Source: JAGMDK01 sp023128695
GTDB taxonomy: Bacteria > Planctomycetota > Phycisphaerae > UBA1845 > Fen-1342
Assembly: GCA_030628805.1 (NCBI GenBank)
Contig: DAOVQG010000145.1
Span: 1 to 11,236 of the forward strand
Length of the DNA: 11,236 bases
Direction: 5' to 3'
In this document: positions 1-5,727 of the stretch, in pieces
How positions within the stretch are numbered: the first letter of the stretch is position 1
Layout of the letters: each line of letters begins with the position of its first letter
Translations under genes and position numbers: made by a program
The notes under the pieces: generated by a model
Databases searched by the model: none
Seen by the model: the letters and a program-made list of their open reading frames with translations, nothing else
Told to the model about the DNA's origin: nothing

Positions 1-230
1 TCCATGGCGTTCTCCCGAGACTGGGGGTTTGTGACAACACCACCTTGCCTCAAGAGCAACGCCTTTTCAATTGGTTACACCCGTCAGGCTGCCGGTCCCC
101 CGCCGCAGCTCCCTTTGGTTGCGGCCGAAGGCCGCGCCAGGTCCTTCATGGTTGAAATGGAACCACGAAAAACACGAAGAGACAATAGACACAACTCACC
201 CAAACCATTCCACGGCAGGAAGGCGTCGCT
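1..230. other. Left-edge region with no supported gene
   Basis: No gene is supported here. One forward frame stays open from position 4 to 753, but its translation is rich in Arg, Pro and Ser, resembles no family I know, and runs through the repeats at 231-400 and antisense to the methyltransferase gene. The stretch holds a short GC palindrome at 121-135 (GCGGCC, loop GAA, GGCCGC). Near 162-181 there is an ACCACGAAAAACACGAAGA-type string that I recall as recurrent intergenic sequence in planctomycete genomes. The end of a gene lying further left cannot be excluded. Confidence 0.5.
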
Positions 231-263
231 GGTGCGAGAATTCGTTCTCGCACCTTATTTTAG
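231..263 (+). terminator. Hairpin with TTCG loop and T-rich tail (terminator-like)
   Basis: GGTGCGAGAA (231-240) pairs perfectly with TTCTCGCACC (245-254) around a TTCG tetraloop and is followed on the plus strand by TTATTTTAG. This is the shape of a Rho-independent terminator for plus-strand transcription, yet no plus-strand gene ends just before it in the window. It abuts the nested inverted repeat at 264-400, and its 10-mer GTGCGAGAAT recurs at 9369-9378 beside another repeat cassette. It may therefore be part of a composite repeat element rather than a gene terminator. Confidence 0.4.
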
Positions 264-400
264 CAGTCCGACGCAAAAGTCGTGTAGCGTCCGGGCTCTG
301 TCCCGGACGTCGTGGCGGGAGAGGTTTTCTCCGTATTCTACGTTCGGGACAGAGCCCGGACGCTACATTTTCGGCCGAAGCCGACTTTTGCGGCGGACTG
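264..400. repeat. Nested inverted repeat, REPIN-like intergenic element
   Basis: Two inverted repeats are nested. The outer arms are 264-282 and 382-400 (19 nt, one mismatch, core CGCAAAAGTCG). The inner arms are 283-310 and 340-367 (28 nt, one mismatch, starting TGTAGCGTCCGGGCTCTGTC) around a 29-nt loop. The left arms are directly adjacent; the right arms are separated by 14 nt that take part in a small TTCG-type hairpin (371-384). The element starts 25 nt past the stop codon of the minus-strand methyltransferase gene and could fold in RNA of either strand. Short open frames across it (for example minus 196-408) are repeat artefacts. Mobilisation by a REP-associated transposase in trans is inference. 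Confidence 0.8.
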
Positions 401-424
401 TTAGACAATCTTTCCTAGAACTGG

Positions 425-1315
425 TCAGGCGCCCCGTTTTACAATCCCACGTACCGCGCGAATATGCGCCGGCGTCGTCCCACAACAGCCCCCAACTACC
501 GACACGCCCATATCCAACCACACCCGCGCGTAATCGGCGTATTCGGCCGGCGTTGCGTCTTCCGCGAAGCTCCAGCCCCGGATGGGCTCGCGATTGCCGA
601 TGTGGGCGTACGCGGACAGCGGGCAGGCCGTCGCCCGGCGCAGACGCGGCAGAATCGCGCTCATGCCCCGCGGCGGAATGCAGTTCAATCCCACCGCCAA
701 CGGCTCCAGCGGCTCGACGGCAGCCAGCGCATCCTCCAGCCGTTCGCCGCTGAGCAAAGCCCCGCTCTCCCGCACTACGAACGACACCGCGAAAGGCAGC
801 TTGTGGCGGGCCGCGGCTTCGGCGGCAGCCCGGGCCTCGCGGACAGTATTCATAGTCTCGATCCAGATCAGATCAGTGCCCGCCTTTTCCAGCCAGATCA
901 TCATCTGCTCATGCTCATCGTGGAGCACCTCCGCCGACGGCACGCGCTCCGGGTGGTAGCAATCTTCCACCGGAGCCACGCTGGCGGCGACGAGCCCCGC
1001 CCCGCGCCCCACCGCTCGGCGGGCCAGGTTGACCGCCATGGAGTTCAGCGCTACCCCGTCGGCGAAACGGCCCCCCGCCCGCAGCGTACGCGGATTGGTG
1101 CGGAAGGTGTTCGCAACAATGATATCCGCACCCGCGGCGACATAATCGCGATGGATGGCCGTGACTACATCCGGCGCCGAAACCAGGGCCCCGGCTGACC
1201 AGAGCGGGAGGGGGGCGTCGACGCCGCGCCGCTCCAACTCGGTCCCGGTGGCGCCGTCGAGCACGAGCTGCTCATCTTGGAAGCGCCGCCGCAATTTGTC
1301 GGTTGATGCGCACAT
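425..1315 (-). CDS. Homocysteine S-methyltransferase family protein
   Basis: This 296-residue protein is a single homocysteine-binding methyltransferase barrel, about the length of stand-alone MmuM/YitJ-N/BHMT-type enzymes, which move a methyl group to homocysteine to make methionine in the cytoplasm. Visible family marks are the N-terminal LDGATGTELERRG (residues 19-31), VANTFRTNP (68-76), and the three zinc/thiol cysteines: Cys212 in GLNCIPP and Cys277-Cys278 in GGCCGTTPAHI. No folate- or cobalamin-binding domain follows, so it is not a complete MetH. The methyl donor (S-methylmethionine, betaine or other) cannot be told from sequence. The start at 1313-1315 was chosen because homology begins about 15 residues later; the same frame stays open up to an ATG at 1559-1561 but would translate two hairpin repeats. 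The Shine-Dalgarno is weak. It is divergent from pyrC. Confidence 0.9.
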   Translation of the reverse strand: MCASTDKLRRRFQDEQLVLDGATGTELERRGVDAPLPLWSAGALVSAPDVVTAIHRDYVAAGADIIVANTFRTNPRTLRAGGRFADGVALNSMAVNLARRAVGRGAGLVAASVAPVEDCYHPERVPSAEVLHDEHEQMMIWLEKAGTDLIWIETMNTVREARAAAEAAARHKLPFAVSFVVRESGALLSGERLEDALAAVEPLEPLAVGLNCIPPRGMSAILPRLRRATACPLSAYAHIGNREPIRGWSFAEDATPAEYADYARVWLDMGVSVVGGCCGTTPAHIRAVRGIVKRGA

Positions 1316-1337
1316 CTGTGACTTTTTCCGCGTGATT

Positions 1338-1385
1338 CCCCACCCTTTTCGAGCCACGCCCCGGCGTGGTTCGAAAAGGGTGGGG
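1338..1385. repeat. 23-bp perfect-length hairpin upstream of the methyltransferase gene
   Basis: Arms 1338-1360 and 1363-1385 pair over 23 bp (one G-T position) with only 2 nt between them; the arm begins CCCCACCCTTTTCGA. It lies 22 bp upstream of the methyltransferase start codon on the minus strand. Neither strand shows a T-tract after the stem, so a classical terminator is unlikely. It may be an intergenic repeat element or a structured 5' leader; the sequence cannot decide. Confidence 0.75.
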
Positions 1386-1398
1386 CACGCGTGCGAGC

Positions 1399-1459
1399 GG
1401 GAAGGCGCGGCTCCAGCCGAGCCCCGGGCGCCGCGGCTCAGCGGGAGCTTCGCCCTCCC
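1399..1459. repeat. Diverged copy of the GGGAGGGCGAG palindrome family
   Basis: Arms 1399-1423 (GGGAAGGCGCGGCTCCAGCC...) and 1435-1459 (...GGAGCTTCGCCCTCCC) form an imperfect palindrome around a GC-rich centre. It follows the same arm pattern as the better-preserved palindromes at 9284-9335 and 10443-10494, with about 9 extra bases in the centre. The flanking CTAAATCG and GCTTGCGGC blocks of those copies are absent. I read it as an old or partial member of the same family. Confidence 0.55.
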
Positions 1460-1662
1460 TTCCGTGGCGCTCCCCATCAATTCATGAGTAGCAAGGCACC
1501 AATCCGGTGTGCCGGATCTACAATACCGACGCGACAAGTACATGACAGTTTTGGAGCCCATGGCTTCACGAAACTGTTCACCGCAGTATCATACCCCCGA
1601 CCCGGCGCGCGGTGCAGGCGCGACGGGAATTCGGCCCAACCCCAGAGCGAGCGGCGACGACC
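1460..1662 (+). promoter_or_regulatory. Possible pyrC promoter and leader
   Basis: TTCACG (1565-1570, 4 of 6 matches to TTGACA) and TATCAT (1587-1592, 5 of 6 to TATAAT) are separated by 16 bp and lie about 70 bp upstream of the pyrC start, a plausible sigma-70-type pair. A small perfect hairpin, ATCCGG-TGTG-CCGGAT (1502-1517), lies further upstream. I saw no PyrR binding structure, riboswitch or leader peptide with a uridine-rich attenuator. In GC-rich DNA such promoter matches occur by chance, so confidence is low. Confidence 0.3.
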
Positions 1663-2973
1663 ATGAGCACAAGCATTCTGATCCGTAACGGACGGGTGAT
1701 CGATCCCGCCCAGGAGATCGACGAGGTCACTAACTTGGCAATCCAGGACGGCAAGATCGCCGCGCTTGGTGCCGCGGCGCCGGCGTCGGCCGAGGAGGTG
1801 ATCGACGCCGACGGTTTGATCGTGGCCCCCGGCTTGCTCGACATGCACGTCCATCTGCGCGAGCCCGGCTTCGAGGAGAGCGAGACGATCGAGACCGGGA
1901 CGGCCGCGGCCGCCGCCGGGGGATTCACCGCCGTCGCGTGCATGCCGAACACCGAGCCGCCGCTGGACAACGACGCGGCGATCGAGTTTGTGCTGCGGCA
2001 AGCAGCCCGCGCGGCACACACTCGCGTGTACCCGATCGGGGCGCTGACGAAAGGCCGGGAGGGCAAGGAGTTGGCGGAAATCGGCCTGATGGTCAGAGCC
2101 GGCGCGGTCGCGTTCAGTGACGACGGAGTTGGGATCGCCGACGCAAGCGTATGTCTGCGGGCGATGCGCTATGTCAGCATGTGCGAGCGGCTGTTTATTC
2201 AACATTGCGAGGAGCCGGCGTTGGCCGGCGGCGGCTGCATGCACGCCGGTCCGACCGCCACCCGGCTCGGCCTCCCCGGAATCTCGGGCACTTCCGAAGT
2301 GGTCATGGCCCAGCGCGACATCACGCTGGCGGCCCAAGCCGGCGTACGCTACCACGTGGCCCACGTTTCGACGGCAGGCACCGTGGAACTGGTCCGGAAG
2401 GCAAAGCAAGAAGGTCGGCCAGTGAGCGCGGAAGTGTGCCCCCATCATCTGCTGCTGACCGACGAAGCCTGTGCCACCTACAACGCGAATTACAAAGTCA
2501 ACCCGCCGTTGCGGAGCCGGGCGGACGTGGAGGCTTGCCTCGCCGGCGTGCGCGACGGCACGATCGATTGCCTGGTCACCGACCACGCCCCGCACCGCAG
2601 TGAGGAGAAGGAACACGAGTTCCAGTTTGCGCCGTTCGGCATGATCGGCCTCGAAATCGCCCTGCCGCTCTTCATTCAGGCCCTGATCGAGCCGGGGATC
2701 ATCACCTGGCCGCGGCTGATAACGGCGATGTCCACGCGGCCAGCTCAACTGCTCGGCGTGACCGGCGGGACGCTGACCGTCGGGCAACCCGCCGACGTGA
2801 CGCTGATTGATCCGCGACAGGAATGGACCATCGACGCCGAGCGGATGCGCTCCAAGTGCAGCAACACGCCCTTCGACGGCCGCCTGGTCCGCGGCCGGGC
2901 GGCCGGGACGTTGGCGGCCGGTGCCTGGCGTTTCCGGACCGAGAACTTGAGTTCGGCGGCCCGGCGGGTATAA
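1663..2973 (+). CDS. pyrC: Dihydroorotase, class I (PyrC)
   Basis: A 436-residue cytoplasmic zinc amidohydrolase that closes N-carbamoyl-aspartate to dihydroorotate in pyrimidine synthesis. Metal and catalytic residues are all visible: His62 and His64 in DMHVHLREPG, Asp153 in FSDDG (the class I replacement for the carboxylated lysine of class II), His181 in QHCEEPAL, His234 in HVAHVS, and Asp307 in VTDHAPH; substrate-contact Arg66 and Asn96 (in MPNTEPP) are present. Length and motif spacing match the Aquifex/Bacillus-type enzyme. The start ATG at 1663 was chosen because MSTSILIRNGRVIDP is the usual beginning; 17 in-frame residues upstream lack family similarity. No clear Shine-Dalgarno is seen. 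pyrB, which often precedes class I pyrC, is not adjacent; a homocysteine methyltransferase gene lies divergently upstream instead. Confidence 0.95.
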   Translation: MSTSILIRNGRVIDPAQEIDEVTNLAIQDGKIAALGAAAPASAEEVIDADGLIVAPGLLDMHVHLREPGFEESETIETGTAAAAAGGFTAVACMPNTEPPLDNDAAIEFVLRQAARAAHTRVYPIGALTKGREGKELAEIGLMVRAGAVAFSDDGVGIADASVCLRAMRYVSMCERLFIQHCEEPALAGGGCMHAGPTATRLGLPGISGTSEVVMAQRDITLAAQAGVRYHVAHVSTAGTVELVRKAKQEGRPVSAEVCPHHLLLTDEACATYNANYKVNPPLRSRADVEACLAGVRDGTIDCLVTDHAPHRSEEKEHEFQFAPFGMIGLEIALPLFIQALIEPGIITWPRLITAMSTRPAQLLGVTGGTLTVGQPADVTLIDPRQEWTIDAERMRSKCSNTPFDGRLVRGRAAGTLAAGAWRFRTENLSSAARRV

Positions 2974-2987
2974 GAAGCATTGGACAC

Positions 2988-3007
2988 TCCGGGGGCCGGC
3001 TCCCGGA
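2988..3007 (+). other. Short GC hairpin between pyrC and the next gene
   Basis: TCCGGG (2988-2993) pairs with CCCGGA (3002-3007) over an 8-nt loop, followed by TTGTACT, 14 nt after the pyrC stop. The tail is not T-rich enough for a confident terminator; it may weaken read-through from pyrC into the downstream genes or be chance in GC-rich DNA. Confidence 0.25.
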
Positions 3008-3043
3008 TTGTACTGGAGGATAAGTTTGGCGGAGGCCACCAAA

Positions 3044-4270
3044 ATGAGAACAGCGATTATTGCGATTCTGTGCGTCGGATTTGCATTTGGCGGCGTGGCG
3101 CGGGCCGATCTGGAGAAAGGGACGTACGCGCCCGATATCGAGGCGATGGAATGGATGAACACCGAGGAGCCGGTCTCCCTGGCCGAGTTGCGGGGCATGA
3201 CGGTCATACTCTTCTTCTGGGTCACCTGGCACCCGGGCGGGGAGGATGTCATGCCGCTGATGAACCTGCTCAACTCCCAGATCAGCCGCTCGCGGGGGGT
3301 CTACCTGATGGGCGTGACCGACTCGGACCGGGGCCGGGTCGAGGAGATGCTCAAGAAGCATAAGGTCTATTTCCCCGTGGCCCTCGAATCCGAGTCGCAT
3401 GAAGATTACCAGATCAGCACGTTTCCTCGGGTCATCGTCATCGACCCCAACGGGAAGGTGGCCTGGACCGGCTGGCCGGGCACGGGCGGCGGCGATGCCC
3501 TCTACAAAGCCGTGCTCGACGTCATCGCGGACACACCCCCGACCAAGACGCATCCGAAGGACGCGGTCGTCGTCAAGGAGAAACTGCGGAAGGCCCGCCA
3601 AGCCCTCCGCGGCGGAGACCTCCAGGAAGCCTTCAAGACCGCGCGTGAAGCGAGCAATCTCACCTTGACCGGGGATGAGCTCAAGACCCGCTGTCAGGAC
3701 GTGCTCGATTTGGTGGAAGCCCTGGGCCGGGATCTGCTCGCGCGGGCCGAGTGGGCCGCGGACGAAAAGCGTTTCGAGGACGCCGTCGGACTGCTGCACG
3801 ATATCAAGCGTGAATTCAAGAGCCTGGACGTGTCCCGCAGCGCCCGCAAGAAACTGGACGCGCTCCAGAAAAAGCACGATCAAGTCGCGCGGATCCTGGA
3901 AATGGAGAATGAGGCCCAGATCGCGGAGAACCTGCTGCAAGCCGCGCTGGACGATTTGCGGGCCAAGCCGCGGCGGATCGGGAAGGCCTTTGTGAAACTC
4001 GAGGAGATTATCAACGAGTACTCCGACTCTGAAGCCGCCGCCAAGGCCCAGACGGTTATGGATCGGATGCACGAGAACGACGGGGTGATGGACCACGTGC
4101 GCGACCATCAGGCGAAACCGGAGTGCGAACTGTGGCTCTCGCAGGCCCGGGCCTGGGAGCGTGCCGGCCGGCCGGGGAAGGCCAAGGAGCTGTATCGCAG
4201 AATCATCGACCAGCACTCACGCACGATCTGGGCCGACATCGCGGCCCAACGACTGCGCCAGTTGCCGTAG
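3044..4270 (+). CDS. Secreted thioredoxin-fold protein without CxxC, with C-terminal helical repeats
   Basis: A 408-residue protein. Residues 1-21 are a signal peptide (hydrophobic IIAILCVGFAFGG, then ARA before Asp22), so it likely acts outside the cytoplasm. Residues about 28-162 follow the AhpC/TSA-TlpA thioredoxin layout: a VILFFWVTW strand, a VIVIDPNGKVAW strand pair and the cis-proline loop STFPR (Pro128). At the active-site position, where TlpA-type proteins have WCxPC, it reads WHPGG, so both cysteines are lost (His63, Gly66) and dithiol redox chemistry is not expected. Residues about 175-408 are charged helical repeats with a TPR-like end (ELYRRIIDQHSRTIWADIAAQRL). The start is set by GGAGG at 3031-3035, 8 nt before the ATG; an in-frame TTG at 3026 with its own GGAGGA is a weaker alternative. 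A binding or scaffold role is inference. Confidence 0.85.
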   Translation: MRTAIIAILCVGFAFGGVARADLEKGTYAPDIEAMEWMNTEEPVSLAELRGMTVILFFWVTWHPGGEDVMPLMNLLNSQISRSRGVYLMGVTDSDRGRVEEMLKKHKVYFPVALESESHEDYQISTFPRVIVIDPNGKVAWTGWPGTGGGDALYKAVLDVIADTPPTKTHPKDAVVVKEKLRKARQALRGGDLQEAFKTAREASNLTLTGDELKTRCQDVLDLVEALGRDLLARAEWAADEKRFEDAVGLLHDIKREFKSLDVSRSARKKLDALQKKHDQVARILEMENEAQIAENLLQAALDDLRAKPRRIGKAFVKLEEIINEYSDSEAAAKAQTVMDRMHENDGVMDHVRDHQAKPECELWLSQARAWERAGRPGKAKELYRRIIDQHSRTIWADIAAQRLRQLP

Positions 4271-4324
4271 CCGGCCCAAGTTGTCACGTTTGCCCGTGGT
4301 CGCCGCCGGTTGGATAGACAGCGT

Positions 4325-5260
4325 ATGACCAACAAGGACCCGTACAAGATCCTCGGCGTCAGCCGGAACGCGACCCGGGACGAAATCAAGAAAGCCTACC
4401 GCCGACTGGCCAAGCAGCACCATCCCGACCGCAACCCGAACGACAAGTCCGCCGAGCAGCGCTTCAAGGAAGTCCAAGCCGCATACGAAGTCCTCGGCGA
4501 CCCCCAGCGGCGGACGCAGTACGACCGTTTCGGCGCCGGGGGCCCGGCCCCGGATATTCACGCCTGGGCCCACGGACAAGGCGTCCCGTTTGAGAACATC
4601 CGCTTTGATTTCGACGGGGGTGACCTGACCAGCATTTTCGAGCAATTCTTCCGCCGCGGGATGGGCGGCAAGAGTCGGCGGCGGAGCCCCCGGCGCGGCA
4701 GTTCGCGGGGCGCCGACATCGAGCACGAGATCGAGCTCTCCTTCGAGGAAGCCGCGCAGGGCACGGAACGCGAAGTCATGCTGACCGCCGGGGGGCCTGG
4801 TCAAGACGCAGAGCGAATCCGGTTCCGGGCCCCGGGCGGGGTTGCCGACGGGCAGCGTATCCGCGTTCGCGACAAGGGGCAGGCCGGGCCCGGGGGGCGC
4901 GGGGACCTGATGATCCGCTGCCACATCCGCCCGCATCCGTATTTCCGCCGCGACGGGCTCGATCTCCTGCTCGATTTGCGGCTGACCTTCTCCGAAGCCG
5001 CTCTGGGCACGCGGGTGGAGATCCCGACGCTGGACGGGGACATGGTCGTGAAAGTGCCGGCGGGGACTTCCGGCGGGACCAAGCTGCGTCTTCGCGGCCG
5101 CGGCATTCGCGCGGCGCGGTCCGGCAAAACGGGCGACCTGTACGCGATCGTGCGAATCCAGGTTCCCAAGACGGTGTCGCCTCGGGCCCGCGAGCTGCTC
5201 GGGGAGTTGGACCGCGAACTGAACCAGCGCCCGCGTGAGGACCTGGGATGGTCGCAGTGA
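4325..5260 (+). CDS. DnaJ-type co-chaperone without zinc finger (CbpA-like)
   Basis: A 311-residue Hsp40-family protein. The J domain covers residues 5-69 with the HPD motif at 33-35, which stimulates the ATPase of DnaK-type Hsp70s. A Gly/Phe-containing and then basic linker follows (about 70-130, including a run of Arg/Ser at 116-128). Two C-terminal substrate-binding beta domains follow (about 131-205 and 206-285, with APGGVADGQRIRVRDKGQ and VPAGTSGGTKLRLRGRG). No CxxCxGxG repeats occur, so it is a class B (CbpA/DnaJ2) protein rather than canonical DnaJ. No dnaK or grpE is adjacent. The ATG at 4325 begins just before the J domain; an in-frame TTG at 4310 would add five residues. The gene lies 54 nt after the thioredoxin-fold gene, and its stop codon is embedded in the ribosome-binding site of the next gene. 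Confidence 0.92.
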   Translation: MTNKDPYKILGVSRNATRDEIKKAYRRLAKQHHPDRNPNDKSAEQRFKEVQAAYEVLGDPQRRTQYDRFGAGGPAPDIHAWAHGQGVPFENIRFDFDGGDLTSIFEQFFRRGMGGKSRRRSPRRGSSRGADIEHEIELSFEEAAQGTEREVMLTAGGPGQDAERIRFRAPGGVADGQRIRVRDKGQAGPGGRGDLMIRCHIRPHPYFRRDGLDLLLDLRLTFSEAALGTRVEIPTLDGDMVVKVPAGTSGGTKLRLRGRGIRAARSGKTGDLYAIVRIQVPKTVSPRARELLGELDRELNQRPREDLGWSQ

Positions 5261-5270
5261 GGACCTCTTG

Positions 5271-5717
5271 ATGACCCGCAAGCCCGGCCCCTCCTACGGC
5301 CGCGCCGCCATGTTCGGCGTCCTGATCGCCCTGCTGCTGACGATCTGCGCCGGGGCCTACCTCATCGTGGCACGACGCGGCGTGGAGAACCTGCCGGTCG
5401 GGATCGACGACCCGGAGGCCGAAAACTACCGCGTCGCCCGTCTCACCGTCCTGCTGACCATCTTGCTGATTTCCGCCCTGTTGATCCTGTTGTTCGTGCT
5501 CGGGTGCTATCTTTTGATTCGTGTCGGGCGGATCGTCCGCCGTCCGATCGCGGGCCAGCCCACACCCTACGTGGACGCTTGGAAGGGCTACCGGCTGACA
5601 GAGGAGGAGATCGCCGCCGCCACCACCGAGCATCCTCCGGATGACGAGCCGGGCGGCGGCGCCGCCGAGCCGGATTCGCCCCCGTCCGACCCTGACCCCC
5701 AACCACCATCATCATAG
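5271..5717 (+). CDS. Small membrane protein of unknown function, two TM helices
   Basis: A 148-residue protein I do not recognise. Two hydrophobic helices are clear: residues about 13-34 (MFGVLIALLLTICAGAYLIV) and 58-84, separated by a short acidic loop with GIDDPEAENY. After the second helix comes a basic stretch (RVGRIVRR), a short soluble part (TPYVDAWKGYRLTEEE) and a Pro/Asp/Glu-rich tail (123-148). The positive-inside rule suggests both ends are cytoplasmic. The start is well supported: TGAGGA at 5258-5263 overlaps the stop codon of the DnaJ-type gene and lies 7 nt before the ATG, which suggests translational coupling. The next gene begins 10 nt after its stop. Function unknown; tight linkage hints at a partner of the co-chaperone or of the TPR protein. 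Confidence 0.75.
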   Translation: MTRKPGPSYGRAAMFGVLIALLLTICAGAYLIVARRGVENLPVGIDDPEAENYRVARLTVLLTILLISALLILLFVLGCYLLIRVGRIVRRPIAGQPTPYVDAWKGYRLTEEEIAAATTEHPPDDEPGGGAAEPDSPPSDPDPQPPSS

Positions 5718-5727
5718 AGTTGAAGCC

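Noticed and set aside
4..1198. Plus-strand open frames at 4-753 and 464-1198
   Set aside because: They run through intergenic palindromes and antisense to the homocysteine methyltransferase gene; no family resemblance.
1663..2973. Missing carboxylated lysine in dihydroorotase considered as a lost active site
   Set aside because: FSDDG with Asp153 is the normal class I arrangement, and the other ligands are intact.
1477..3273. Long minus-strand open frame across pyrC
   Set aside because: It is antisense to a clear dihydroorotase with all catalytic residues; its translation is Arg/Gly/His/Asp-rich with no domain, typical of shadow frames in GC-rich DNA.
4281..4316. TTGTCA at 4281-4286 as a -35 for the DnaJ-type gene
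   Set aside because: No acceptable -10 at 16-19 bp spacing; the nearest AT-containing hexamer is about 24 bp away.
2702..5281. Minus-strand open frames across the thioredoxin-fold and DnaJ-type genes (2702-4216 and 4217-5281)
   Set aside because: They mirror real genes with recognisable domains and show no motif of their own.
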